A stretch of DNA of 35,515 nucleotides, taken from contig JAKEEQ010000156.1 in NCBI GenBank assembly GCA_022616515.1, forward strand, positions 1 through 35,515, read 5' to 3'. This document shows, piece after piece, positions 8,834 through 16,985 of the stretch (position 1 is the stretch's first letter; each line of letters begins with the position of its first letter). The notes below the pieces were generated by a model that saw nothing but the letters and a program-made list of their open reading frames with translations, searched no databases and was not told where the DNA came from. Made by a program: the position numbers and the translations under genes. The stretch comes from Chloroflexota bacterium. GTDB lineage: Bacteria > Chloroflexota > Anaerolineae > Aggregatilineales > J027.

Positions 8834-10270
8834 CTAGTCATGCTTGATCATGACATGCTTCGTTACCAGATAATCGCCCACAGCCTCGGCAGAAAGATCT
8901 TTACCAAAACCGGATTGCTTAAAGCCACCGTGAGGGGTTTCAGACGTTAATGGAATATGATCGTTTACCCAGACTGTGCCGAACTCCAAATCACGAGCAA
9001 CTCGCATAGCCCGACCAACATCCGCCGTCCAGAGCGAGGCGGCCAGACCGTACACGACATCATTACCCAGATGTATCGCCTCAGCTTCGTTCTCAAACGT
9101 ATTGATGGTGATGACCGGGCCAAAAACTTCACTCTGGATGATTTCAGATTGTTGATCGGCATCAACGATCACCGTTGGTTCATAATAATAACCATCACCT
9201 TCGCGTATGGTGCCGCCTGTAAGAATTCTGGCTCCGGCATGACGGGCACGGTCGACAAAGCCAACCACACGTTCACGCTGAGTTGCCGAGATCAGTGGCC
9301 CCATTTCGACACCTTCATCAAATTGAGCACCAATCTTGACCTGGCGCATTGCCTCAACAATCGCTTCTTCGACTTGTTGGTAGCGGTTCTCACTGACATA
9401 AACACGGGTTGCTGCCGTACAGTCCTGACCAGCGTTGAAGCAAGACGTTCCAGTGGCAACACTTGCCACATTGTCTATGTCAACATCATCAAACACAATA
9501 AATGGGGCTTTGCCACCGAGTTCGAGATGCACTTTCTTCAACGTATCAGCAGCCGTTTTCATCACTTTCTTGCCAGTATTTGATGATCCAGTGAGACTGA
9601 CCATACGGACATCCGGATGCTCGACGAGAGCCTGCCCAACTTCGTTGCCACCCGTAACGACGTTAATAACACCCGGCGGGAAACCCGCTTCTGCTGCTAA
9701 TTCGGCTAGCATAAGAGAGGTGATGGGGGTATTGGGAGCTGGTTTCAACACAGCAGTGCATCCAGCAGCTAAGGCTGGTCCTAGTTTCCAGATCGCCATC
9801 ATCAGCGGATAATTCCAGGGTGCAATCTGGCCGACGACGCCAACTGGCTCCCGACGGTAAAGACTGGTATAGCCGCTCAGGTATTCACCAGCGGAATACC
9901 CATGTGTATCACGCGCGGCAGCGGCAAAGTAGCGAAGGTTGTCAATACAAAAGGGAAGATCTGCGCCCAGACTGGTGTACGCATAGGGCTTCCCGGTTGT
10001 TTCCGATTCGGCACGTGCAAACACTTCTCGTCGTGAATCAAGAAGGTCCCCCAACTTCCACAATGCCAGTGACCGCTCTGATGGAGTAAGTTTCGACCAG
10101 CGGCCATCATAAAAAGTAGTCTTAGCGGCTTGCACAGCGTTATCGACATCAGTACGACTGGCGTTCACTGCACGCGCAACCGTTTTGCCCGTGGCAGGAT
10201 CTTCGAGATCCATCATTGAGCCACCACTCGTATCAACCCACTGCCCATTAATCCACAATTTGTAATCCAT
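8834..10270 (-). CDS. Gamma-aminobutyraldehyde dehydrogenase-type NAD-dependent aldehyde dehydrogenase
   Basis: The start is placed at the ATG at 10270, 478 residues, because AGGA lies 7 bases upstream; an upstream in-frame ATG would add 7 residues. The fold is a complete aldehyde dehydrogenase. N153 lies in the APWNYP motif, E250 in LELGG, and the catalytic cysteine C284 in GQDC. The C-terminal NDHIPLTSETPHGGFKQSGFG segment is the pattern I associate with the aminobutyraldehyde and betaine-aldehyde group. Its place between the polyamine-binding protein gene and the transporter genes supports 4-aminobutanal, from putrescine, as substrate. The transaminase or oxidase that would make this aldehyde is not in the window. 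Confidence 0.85.
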   Translation of the reverse strand: MDYKLWINGQWVDTSGGSMMDLEDPATGKTVARAVNASRTDVDNAVQAAKTTFYDGRWSKLTPSERSLALWKLGDLLDSRREVFARAESETTGKPYAYTSLGADLPFCIDNLRYFAAAARDTHGYSAGEYLSGYTSLYRREPVGVVGQIAPWNYPLMMAIWKLGPALAAGCTAVLKPAPNTPITSLMLAELAAEAGFPPGVINVVTGGNEVGQALVEHPDVRMVSLTGSSNTGKKVMKTAADTLKKVHLELGGKAPFIVFDDVDIDNVASVATGTSCFNAGQDCTAATRVYVSENRYQQVEEAIVEAMRQVKIGAQFDEGVEMGPLISATQRERVVGFVDRARHAGARILTGGTIREGDGYYYEPTVIVDADQQSEIIQSEVFGPVITINTFENEAEAIHLGNDVVYGLAASLWTADVGRAMRVARDLEFGTVWVNDHIPLTSETPHGGFKQSGFGKDLSAEAVGDYLVTKHVMIKHD

Positions 10271-10331
10271 ACAAAAATCCTGTGTAATCATAAATATCCG
10301 GTATTCAGGTTTGATTTGGCACGTTCTTCAA

Positions 10332-10364
10332 AGCAGGAACCCATGAAAACCCCGGATTCCTGCT
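10332..10364 (-). terminator. Intra-operon hairpin between binding-protein and dehydrogenase genes
   Basis: A perfect 8-bp inverted repeat (AGCAGGAA / TTCCTGCT) with a 17-base loop lies in the 110-bp gap after the potD-like gene. A hairpin placed after a binding-protein gene often lowers downstream expression or protects the upstream message. No strong T-run follows. Confidence 0.4.
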
Positions 10365-10380
10365 CAGCAACTAAATGTAT

Positions 10381-11553
10381 TTAGCGACCACCAATAACCG
10401 CGATGTAGTTGGTGACCCATTCATAGTAGGGTACACAGACATCGCCACGATCATCACCGCATGCGACAGTCGGCGTACGCCAGAAACGAATCACCTCAAA
10501 ATTATCAAAACCATTTGTGACACAACCTTCGTCACCCAGCAGCTCGTTGCCTTCGCAGGCAGCAGGAACCGCTGGAACCGATCCAAACCAGGCCGCCAGA
10601 TCTCCCTGCACTTTCGGATCAATAGAATGTTCGAGCCACAGATAGGCACAATTGGGATGTTCTGCTTGCGAACTCATCATTGTAGAATCTGCCCACCCGG
10701 TTGCGCCCTCGATTGGGAATACGCTGGCAATGGGTGCACCTTCGGCTTGAAGGAGGTTGACCTGGAACGGCCACGACCCTGATGCCACGATGCCCTCGTT
10801 CACGAAGTCATCAATTTGGATAAAGGCATCATGCCAGTACCGCGCAACCAGTTCACGCTGTTGACGCAGCAAGTCGAGCGCAGCATTAAATTGGTCGCGA
10901 TCCAGGGCATAGGGGTCGGTAATGCCCAGGTCAGGTTCGTGATGCATTAAATACAATGCAGCATCGGCGATGTGGATAGGGCCATCGTAGGCTTGTACAC
11001 GCCCCACATTGGATTCGCCGTCTGGCAGTTCCTGTTCTTCAAAGACGACCGCCCAACTTTCAGGTGCTTCGGGAAATACCTCGGTGTTATACATTAAGAC
11101 GTTTGGTCCCCACTGATACGGCACACCATAATGCACATCATCAACCGTGTGCCATGGTGCATTTTGCAAGCGTTCATCAATCGTATCCCAACTCGGTATA
11201 CGGCTTAGATCAAGCTCCTGCACCAAGCCCGCCGCAATAAGACGAAGGCTGGCATCACCTGACGCCGTCACTAGATCGAAATTACCTTCGCTCATCAGAG
11301 CAACCATCTCGTCCGACGTGGCAGCGGTTTTGATCTCAACCATGCAGCCGGTTTCTTCTTCAAAAGTGGTCACCCAATCAAAGGCAGGATCGGTATCACC
11401 ACGCTCAATGTAACCGGGCCAGGCAACAATCGAAACTGTTCCTTCACCCTCTTGCTGCACTTGCCCGTATAATGATGGTGTGGTTTGTGCAATGACTGGG
11501 CTTAGCGACAACACCATTATCATTAGGGCCACTAACGCAATTATATTTTTCAT
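10381..11553 (-). CDS. Polyamine ABC transporter substrate-binding protein (PotD/YdcS-like)
   Basis: The 390-residue secreted protein has an N-terminal signal peptide ending near SPVIAQ, with no lipobox cysteine. The mature part follows the PotD/YdcS family pattern: an IVAWPGYIERG strand, an EEETGCMVEIK stretch, then the DLVTASGDASLRLIAAGLV and YGVPYQWGPNVLMYN regions. It captures polyamines outside the membrane for the PotABC-like complex. It is the first gene of the minus-strand cluster, separated from the dehydrogenase gene by a hairpin-bearing gap, consistent with higher expression of the binding protein. Six or more cysteines in the C-terminal half suggest disulfides. Confidence 0.88.
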   Translation of the reverse strand: MKNIIALVALMIMVLSLSPVIAQTTPSLYGQVQQEGEGTVSIVAWPGYIERGDTDPAFDWVTTFEEETGCMVEIKTAATSDEMVALMSEGNFDLVTASGDASLRLIAAGLVQELDLSRIPSWDTIDERLQNAPWHTVDDVHYGVPYQWGPNVLMYNTEVFPEAPESWAVVFEEQELPDGESNVGRVQAYDGPIHIADAALYLMHHEPDLGITDPYALDRDQFNAALDLLRQQRELVARYWHDAFIQIDDFVNEGIVASGSWPFQVNLLQAEGAPIASVFPIEGATGWADSTMMSSQAEHPNCAYLWLEHSIDPKVQGDLAAWFGSVPAVPAACEGNELLGDEGCVTNGFDNFEVIRFWRTPTVACGDDRGDVCVPYYEWVTNYIAVIGGR

Positions 11554-11599
11554 AGCCTGTCATCCTCTTTTAAGTACACCTTGAACAAAATAGAACGAG

Positions 11600-11620
11600 T
11601 AGGCGTCAAATTATAACGCC
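11600..11620 (-). promoter_or_regulatory. Putative promoter -10 region of the polyamine operon
   Basis: A perfect TATAAT on the minus strand (11615-11610) lies about 55 bases upstream of the potD-like start. It is bracketed by a 5-bp inverted repeat GGCGT / ACGCC (11602-11606 and 11616-11620), which could be a regulator site. No good -35 box is found at the proper spacing. Confidence 0.4.
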
Positions 11621-12003
11621 TTCTTTTTTAAGCACAACAAATTCATCAATCCACTTTGGTGGAGAGCCATTAAGACCGTGTAAGACGCTCGATAATACAT
11701 TTAGTGGGATGTAGACATCTGGAAGTGGTGAAACTTTGACTAGTGCTTGAGCATCGTCTGGTTCATCCGGCGTTGGGTAAGTTAGTGCGGCTGTAGCCTA
11801 TCCTACCACAGTGGCTCTGATTACTACCCGCGCCGCTCGGCCAGTCAGTGTTGTGCTGAACTGTGAACGTTCAACTGAAGGTAGCGCGGGTTTTGATCAG
11901 CGCTAATGAGCTTCGTGAGAAAGTGCGCGATGCTGAGGGATTGGGCAATGCCTGGTGGTAACATTGCTTACTATCTTGAGATTCATGAAATGATCTTGCT
12001 GCT
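11621..12003. other. Intergenic region without an identifiable gene
   Basis: This gap lies between the potD-like gene and the FadR-type regulator gene. A minus-strand stretch of about 62 codons (about 11608-11796) is open and has ordinary-looking amino-acid use. It includes VSPLPDVYIPLNVL and PPKWIDEFVVLKKEG. It has no ATG and begins right after a stop, so it may be a decayed gene fragment. I do not recognise the family. I see no RNA gene here. Confidence 0.3.
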
Positions 12004-12693
12004 CTAGTCCTTTGGATACCTGTCTTCAAATCGACTCAGGGCGCGAAGTCGGGAATTTTCAATATGGGTTATCAGGGTTTCGAGGGCCTTATTTACATCA
12101 CCTGACGCAACTGAAGCAAAAATGCGGAGATGTTCCTCCTGGGTACTGACAATCTCTTCGCGTGGGGTGCCGTGCAAAAACTGCCAGTGCCGAATTGCCA
12201 TCACTATCTTGATAATTTTGTCCAACACTTCTCGGAGCAACCTGTTTTCGCTTGCGTTCATGATGGTCTCGTGCAGTTTGTTATCTGCAACCACATAGAT
12301 TTCACGCCAATCCTGATCAGACAAGGTTTTGGCATCGAAGTTAGACCAGAGTTCTCTCTGGTCATCCAGAAATGACGAACCAAAACGTATCATTCCTTCT
12401 CGAAGAGCGATAGGCTCAAGAGCGATGCGAACCGCGAAGACATCTTTGACCAGACTCTGGTTAAACTCAATAACTTTATACCCACTATTACTTGCCTGCT
12501 CGACAAGACCTTCAGCGGCCAGTATCAACAGTGCATCGCGGACAGGGCTGCGACTTATGCCTAATTGTCTAGCAATATCGACAGCATTGAGTTGTGATCC
12601 CGGTGGAATCTCCACTTTGTAAATCCGTTCCCGCAAATATTCGACAACCTGCTGCCCCAGGCTGACTTGTATCGGGGTAAAATTCTTGCTCAA
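12004..12693 (-). CDS. GntR-family (FadR subfamily) transcriptional regulator of the fucose locus
   Basis: A TTG start at 12693 is chosen because AGGAG lies exactly 8 bases upstream, giving 229 residues. Longer in-frame ATG starts would run through the operator region. Residues about 10-75 are a GntR winged helix: LGQQVVEYLRERI, then DIARQLGISRSPVRDALLIL and a wing ending in GYKVIEF. The rest is an all-helical FCD domain, with the expected histidine-bearing helices (NKLHETIM and EEHLRIF) that bind metal and ligand in this family. It is divergent from the sugar transport genes, and TGCATGC repeats lie in both promoters. I infer a repressor released by fucose or an intermediate. Confidence 0.85.
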   Translation of the reverse strand: MSKNFTPIQVSLGQQVVEYLRERIYKVEIPPGSQLNAVDIARQLGISRSPVRDALLILAAEGLVEQASNSGYKVIEFNQSLVKDVFAVRIALEPIALREGMIRFGSSFLDDQRELWSNFDAKTLSDQDWREIYVVADNKLHETIMNASENRLLREVLDKIIKIVMAIRHWQFLHGTPREEIVSTQEEHLRIFASVASGDVNKALETLITHIENSRLRALSRFEDRYPKD

Positions 12694-12712
12694 TGGACAG
12701 TCTCCTGTATCT

Positions 12713-12768
12713 TGCATGCTGCATGCTGCATTCTCATGAAATGTACAGAAATAGCAATGGCTTGTCAA
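12713..12768 (-). promoter_or_regulatory. Promoter and tandem TGCATGC operator of the GntR-type regulator gene
   Basis: On the minus strand TTGACA (12768-12763) and TACATT (12745-12740) are 17 bp apart. Just downstream are two exact TGCATGC units (12713-12719 and 12720-12726) and a partial TGCATT, in 7-bp register. They lie between the -10 box and the Shine-Dalgarno, a typical autorepressor position. Confidence 0.6.
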
Positions 12769-12859
12769 GTCATGAAGCAATAGCAATCGAATGCATAAAA
12801 TTATAGGAAATGGAAACCCATAGCCCTAATCCATCGGTGCGGAACTTTACACCAATATC

Positions 12860-12918
12860 TTGACAGACTATATCAAATAACAGTATTCTGTGCATGCTTG
12901 CATGCTGCATGCAGCATG
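12860..12918 (+). promoter_or_regulatory. Promoter and TGCATGC operator array of the fucose transport/catabolism operon
   Basis: TTGACA (12860-12865) and TATTCT (12884-12889) are 18 bp apart. Immediately after come TGCATGC units at 12891, 12899 and 12906. The last two form part of a perfect 18-bp palindrome CATGCTGCATGCAGCATG (12901-12918). The layout mirrors that of the divergent regulator promoter, so the GntR-type protein probably binds both. Confidence 0.65.
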
Positions 12919-12953
12919 GACGATTTCCTGTAATTTGTAAGATACAAGCAAAG

Positions 12954-12980
12954 AAGGAGGCGTTTATTTAAAGGAGGAAT
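12954..12980 (+). other. Leader with two Shine-Dalgarno-like motifs
   Basis: AAGGAGG (12954-12960) and AAGGAGGAAT (12971-12980) lie 50-80 bases upstream of the binding-protein gene. Neither is followed by a start codon at normal spacing. The gene has its own GGGAGA 6 bases before its ATG. They may be standby ribosome sites or mRNA-stability elements. Confidence 0.3.
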
Positions 12981-13031
12981 AACCAAATTTAACTGCGTTT
13001 TAAGTTACTACATATTTTCGGGAGATATGAA

Positions 13032-14522
13032 ATGCGAAATTTGACCAGCAGACTTACCATTGTCATTGTTATTGTTGCGGTGTTCGGTGCATTGGCACCA
13101 ATACACGCACAGGATGATAAACCATTCGATGGTGTTGAGATTAATATCCTAACCTTCACGGGACCGCAAATTGCTGAGCCGCTCCAACGGCGTGCTCCAG
13201 ACTTCAATGAACTTACCGGTGCTCAGGTCAATGTTGTGACAGTCCCCTTTGCGGATCTGTACCAGACTATACTGACAGACGCTGCAACCGGAACCAATAG
13301 CTATGACGCATTTGTTTTTGCACCGCAGTGGATGGCTGACTACGTGACGGCAGGTTTCATTGAAGACCTGACGCCCTATGTTGAGGCTGACGCCGCGCTT
13401 GAATGGGACGATATTTCACCCTTCTTCCGCGATTTCTCAGCATCTTTCGGTGGGTCAATTTATACCATCCCGCTGGACGGTGATTTCCATATGGTGTATT
13501 ACCGCGTCGATGTTCTGGAAGAACTTGGTATGGAGCCACCGCGCACCTGGGATGACTACCTGGCAATTGCCGCTGCTGCGAACGGCATGGACATGAATGG
13601 TGACGGCGAAGGAGATTACGGGTCATGCATCAGTAAAGCACGCAGCCAGCAGTCTTATTGGTGGATCACTTCTATTGCTGCGCCTTTCCTCCAGACTCAG
13701 GGAACCTCGCAAGGTGTTTTCTTTGATACTGAGACCTTTGAGCCACTCGTCAATAATGCCGGTTTTATCCGTGCACTCGAAATTTATGCGGAAACCGGGG
13801 ATTATGGTCCTCCTGATGAGCAAACGATCAATGTTGGTGATACGCGCACACTCTTCATTACCGGACGGTGCGCCCTTTCCATGGATTGGGGTGATATTGG
13901 TTCACTGGCCGTTGATCCTGAACAATCTACCGTTCAAGACCTTGTTGGTGCGGTAGTTACGCCGGGTACCACCGAAGTAGTAGACTTCGAAACGGGGGAA
14001 TTGGTCCCCTGCGATGAAACGACCTGCCCGTACGCAATTGACGGCGTGAATTATGCGCCCTTTTCTTCCTTTGGCGGATGGTCAGGTGGTGTAAGCGCAA
14101 GCATAGATCAGGAAACCAAGGATGCCGCCTACGCATTCCTGTCTTATATGTCTCAGCCTGCCCAGGCTAACGAAGATGTGACCATTGGGCGTACGGGCTT
14201 TAACCCGTATCGTATCTCCCAATTCGAGGAGCTGGATCCGTGGCTGGACTCTGGAATGAGTGAATCTGCTGCTGAGAATTATTTGGGTGCGATCCAGGAT
14301 AGCCTCAACAGTCCAAACATGGTGCTTGACCTCCGTATTCCACAGAACCAGCGTTACCAACAGGTAGTGCTGGATACGGTCATCAGCCAATTTGTTGCTG
14401 GTGAATACTCGGCCGAAGAAGCAGTCGCCACTATCGCCGAACAATGGAATGAAATTACTGATGAACTCGGTCGTGAAGATCAACTGCAAGCTTATCTTGG
14501 TTCGTTGGGTGTTGAACGATAA
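13032..14522 (+). CDS. Sugar ABC transporter substrate-binding protein (family 1), probably L-fucose/fucoside
   Basis: The 496-residue secreted protein has a signal peptide ending near PIHAQ and no lipobox cysteine. The mature region is a family 1 extracellular solute-binding protein. It opens with INILTFTGPQIAEPLQRRAPDF and continues with YDAFVFAPQWMADYVTAGFIEDLTPYV, then a FGGSIYTIPLDGDFHMVYY strand typical of the sugar-binding cluster. GGGAGA lies 6 bases before the ATG. The substrate is inferred only from the downstream fucose enzymes. At 496 residues it is longer than the usual 400-450. Confidence 0.87.
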   Translation: MRNLTSRLTIVIVIVAVFGALAPIHAQDDKPFDGVEINILTFTGPQIAEPLQRRAPDFNELTGAQVNVVTVPFADLYQTILTDAATGTNSYDAFVFAPQWMADYVTAGFIEDLTPYVEADAALEWDDISPFFRDFSASFGGSIYTIPLDGDFHMVYYRVDVLEELGMEPPRTWDDYLAIAAAANGMDMNGDGEGDYGSCISKARSQQSYWWITSIAAPFLQTQGTSQGVFFDTETFEPLVNNAGFIRALEIYAETGDYGPPDEQTINVGDTRTLFITGRCALSMDWGDIGSLAVDPEQSTVQDLVGAVVTPGTTEVVDFETGELVPCDETTCPYAIDGVNYAPFSSFGGWSGGVSASIDQETKDAAYAFLSYMSQPAQANEDVTIGRTGFNPYRISQFEELDPWLDSGMSESAAENYLGAIQDSLNSPNMVLDLRIPQNQRYQQVVLDTVISQFVAGEYSAEEAVATIAEQWNEITDELGREDQLQAYLGSLGVER

Positions 14523-14538
14523 AATGATCAGGTAAAGA

Positions 14539-14575
14539 CAAGGGCCTCAGCCTAATTTAAGTGGCGGGGCCTTTG
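14539..14575 (+). terminator. Hairpin after the binding-protein gene
   Basis: An 8-bp stem with one G-T wobble (CAAGGGCC / GGCCTTTG) closes a 21-base loop and is followed by a T-rich tail (TTCTTCTT). It lies between the binding-protein and permease genes and probably attenuates permease expression. Confidence 0.5.
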
Positions 14576-14616
14576 TTCTTCTTACAATATTCTTTTTGCA
14601 AAATAAGGAATGATTT

Positions 14617-15942
14617 ATGCAGTCACAAAATGCGGGAGAAACCCTCCAAGATCGTATGATAAGGTTGTGGAACGCATCTCCCCGATTTATATTTTTGTCG
14701 CCCAGCATCCTTTTTGTGCTTTTCTTATCAATTTTTCCACTTGTCGCCTCACTCTACTTATCTATGAGCCGCATCCGATTTGTGAAGGGCGGCTTTGAAA
14801 TTACTTTTATAGGGGTTAGAAATTACGAAAAATTACTTAGCGGCAGTCAGGAGAGGCATTTCCTCGGCAAATATGGTGAGGTAACTCCTCAGGGTTATGC
14901 CGTGCTCATCATCCTTGTTTCGTTGATGCTCATCATGCTTGTCCGTTATTGTTTACGCGAGAAAATTAAACCTTATGGACTGATCGCAGCATCCGCCTTT
15001 GTGGTGGCGGCTAACCGTTTTGTTCCGCCACTTGTAAACACGCTGCGGGAAGCCGATGTAAGCGCTGAAGGTCTTGGTTCCCTTTATATAGAAACATTCC
15101 TGAAGCTGGCAGTAGGAATAGGCATCGGGCTGTACATTGTTAACAAGTTGGATGCCCTCGGCGTGGTTCTGCGGGTCATTTCCATACTATTCGCTACCAG
15201 AATCATCTGGCTCTTGATACGGACCATGAGCGAAGGTGGATTAAATGAGGGCGGACTGCCCGGAACTATTGGCGTAACCATGATTTTTGCGTTTGGCGGG
15301 GTCTTCTTTCAGTATATTTTTGGGCTAATGCTTGCGATGTTAGTTACCCAAAATTTAGCGGGCAAACGTTTCTTCAGAATTATTTTCCTTTTACCGATGA
15401 TGATCACGCCGGTTGGCATCGGGTTTCTGTTCCGTATGGTGACAAATACTGTTTTGGGACCTATTGCGCCGCTCTGGAAATTCGTGGGCTTGAGTGAAGT
15501 CACATGGGCAGAAACCGCGTTTGGTGCGCGGACAGCGGTCATGGTTGGGGACATATGGCAGTGGACACCATTTATGTTCATTATTCTTTTAGCTGCTCTG
15601 GAAGGGGTTTCGCGGGATCAGGTTGAAGCCAGTCTCGTGGATGGCGCGAATAGCTTTCAGATATTCCGCTATATTGTGCTGCCGCATATCTTGCCGGTCA
15701 GCACCACTTTAATCCTTATTCGTTTAATTGAGGCGTTCAAGATCATTGATATGCCTCAAGTTCTGACTTATGGAGGACCGGGTACCGCTACAGAATCGAC
15801 TACCTTGCACGTGTATAACCTGTGGCGGGCGATTGACCTGGGTACTTCGGCAGCACTCGCCTATCTATTGTTGATTGTGGTGACATTTATTGCGCTCACC
15901 TATGTAAATTTCTTCCGACGTCGTGTTTTGGAGAACTTGTAG
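14617..15942 (+). CDS. Sugar ABC transporter permease (MalF/UgpA-like) with extra membrane segments
   Basis: The protein is 441 residues, longer than the usual about 290-300 for UgpA-type permeases. The first helix (about 28-48) and the C-terminal core, with the EAA loop EASLVDGANSFQIFRYIVLP, are standard. Residues about 90-215 form an insert with four further hydrophobic stretches between the first helix and the conserved domain. The ATG follows AAGGAA. It probably pairs with the next gene product, which also carries extra helices. No ATPase gene is found in the operon, so a shared MsmX/UgpC-like ATPase must come from elsewhere. Confidence 0.88.
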   Translation: MQSQNAGETLQDRMIRLWNASPRFIFLSPSILFVLFLSIFPLVASLYLSMSRIRFVKGGFEITFIGVRNYEKLLSGSQERHFLGKYGEVTPQGYAVLIILVSLMLIMLVRYCLREKIKPYGLIAASAFVVAANRFVPPLVNTLREADVSAEGLGSLYIETFLKLAVGIGIGLYIVNKLDALGVVLRVISILFATRIIWLLIRTMSEGGLNEGGLPGTIGVTMIFAFGGVFFQYIFGLMLAMLVTQNLAGKRFFRIIFLLPMMITPVGIGFLFRMVTNTVLGPIAPLWKFVGLSEVTWAETAFGARTAVMVGDIWQWTPFMFIILLAALEGVSRDQVEASLVDGANSFQIFRYIVLPHILPVSTTLILIRLIEAFKIIDMPQVLTYGGPGTATESTTLHVYNLWRAIDLGTSAALAYLLLIVVTFIALTYVNFFRRRVLENL

Positions 15943-15944
15943 CC

Positions 15945-16979
15945 ATGATTAGACAGTTTTTTATCCGCCCAAACCCTTTTGCAATATCCCCTGCCCGGAA
16001 GATATTTTCGTATTCGCTGTTGATTTTTTGGACAATCGTTACTCTGCTGCCCTTCTACTGGCTAGTGGTAACTGCCTTTAAACTGCCGATAGATGTCAGT
16101 ACTGGACCCAAATATGTCCCTTATGTGGACTATAAGCCGGATACGCATGCTTTTGACGATCTGCTCTTCAGCGACGTGGCAGGCAATTTTGTAACACGTC
16201 CCTATATCAATACGATTGTTGTAGCATCAGGTAGTTCCGCGCTGGCACTGCTGATCGGATCGACGGCAGCTTACGCCCTTACCCGCTTTGAATACCGTCC
16301 CAAGCCAGGGCTGGTTTTGACCCTCGCCCTGAGTGTTGGGTTGGGCGCGTACCTGTATGTGCAAGGCTTGTCTATGATCTTATCCGGTGTGGTTGCAATT
16401 GCTGTCTATGCACTCATTGCCCAGACTATAGGGCGAAGATTTAAAGGCAGCCTCGGCAACAGCGATATTGCTTTCTGGCTGGTCTCGCAGCGCATGTTGC
16501 CGCCTGTCGCGGTCATTGTCCCGATCTATGTCATGTATCAAAATCTGGGACTGTTGAATACACGACTGGGTTTAATTGTTGCATACACGGCCGTTAATTT
16601 GCCGCTGGTGGTCTGGTTTATGCGCGATTACTTTCAAGCGATTCCCATTGAGTTAGAAGAAAGTGCCTTTATTGACGGAGCCTCACAATATCAGGTTTTA
16701 TGGCGAATTGTCATGCCACTTGCGGCTCCGGGATTGATTGCCACCGGCATCATTGTACTGATTTTCGCCTGGAATGAATACACACTCGCTCTTTTCCTGA
16801 CGGGTGCAGATACACAGACCATGCCCATTCTAGTTGCGGCGCAGAACGCAACACGCGGGCCACAATGGTGGAGTATATCGCTGTTGGTGCTTATGATGGT
16901 CGCACCTATCGTTTTGCTCTCCGCCTTGCTGGAGCGCTTTATTGCCAGCGGAATTTTATTAGGAGCAGTCAAAGGCTAA
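15945..16979 (+). CDS. Sugar ABC transporter permease (MalG/UgpE-like) with an inserted membrane hairpin
   Basis: The protein is 344 residues against the usual 270-300. It has the N-terminal helix with WTIVTLLPFYWLVVTAFK, the RMLPPVAVIVPIYVMY helix, and the EAA loop EESAFIDGASQYQVLWRIVMP. Between the second helix and RMLPP lies an insert of about 50-60 residues (about 120-170) with two extra hydrophobic segments. It starts 2 bases after the stop of the MalF-like gene, so the two are translationally linked. Confidence 0.9.
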   Translation: MIRQFFIRPNPFAISPARKIFSYSLLIFWTIVTLLPFYWLVVTAFKLPIDVSTGPKYVPYVDYKPDTHAFDDLLFSDVAGNFVTRPYINTIVVASGSSALALLIGSTAAYALTRFEYRPKPGLVLTLALSVGLGAYLYVQGLSMILSGVVAIAVYALIAQTIGRRFKGSLGNSDIAFWLVSQRMLPPVAVIVPIYVMYQNLGLLNTRLGLIVAYTAVNLPLVVWFMRDYFQAIPIELEESAFIDGASQYQVLWRIVMPLAAPGLIATGIIVLIFAWNEYTLALFLTGADTQTMPILVAAQNATRGPQWWSISLLVLMMVAPIVLLSALLERFIASGILLGAVKG

Positions 16980-16985
16980 ATCTTT

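Noticed and set aside
8957-9583. Open frame of 208 codons on the plus strand
   Set aside because: It is antisense to the highly conserved aldehyde dehydrogenase gene and its product shows no recognisable motif.
12694-12786. Longer N-terminus for the GntR-type regulator
   Set aside because: It would run through the tandem operator; the family domain starts after the TTG at 12693, which has AGGAG at 8 bases.
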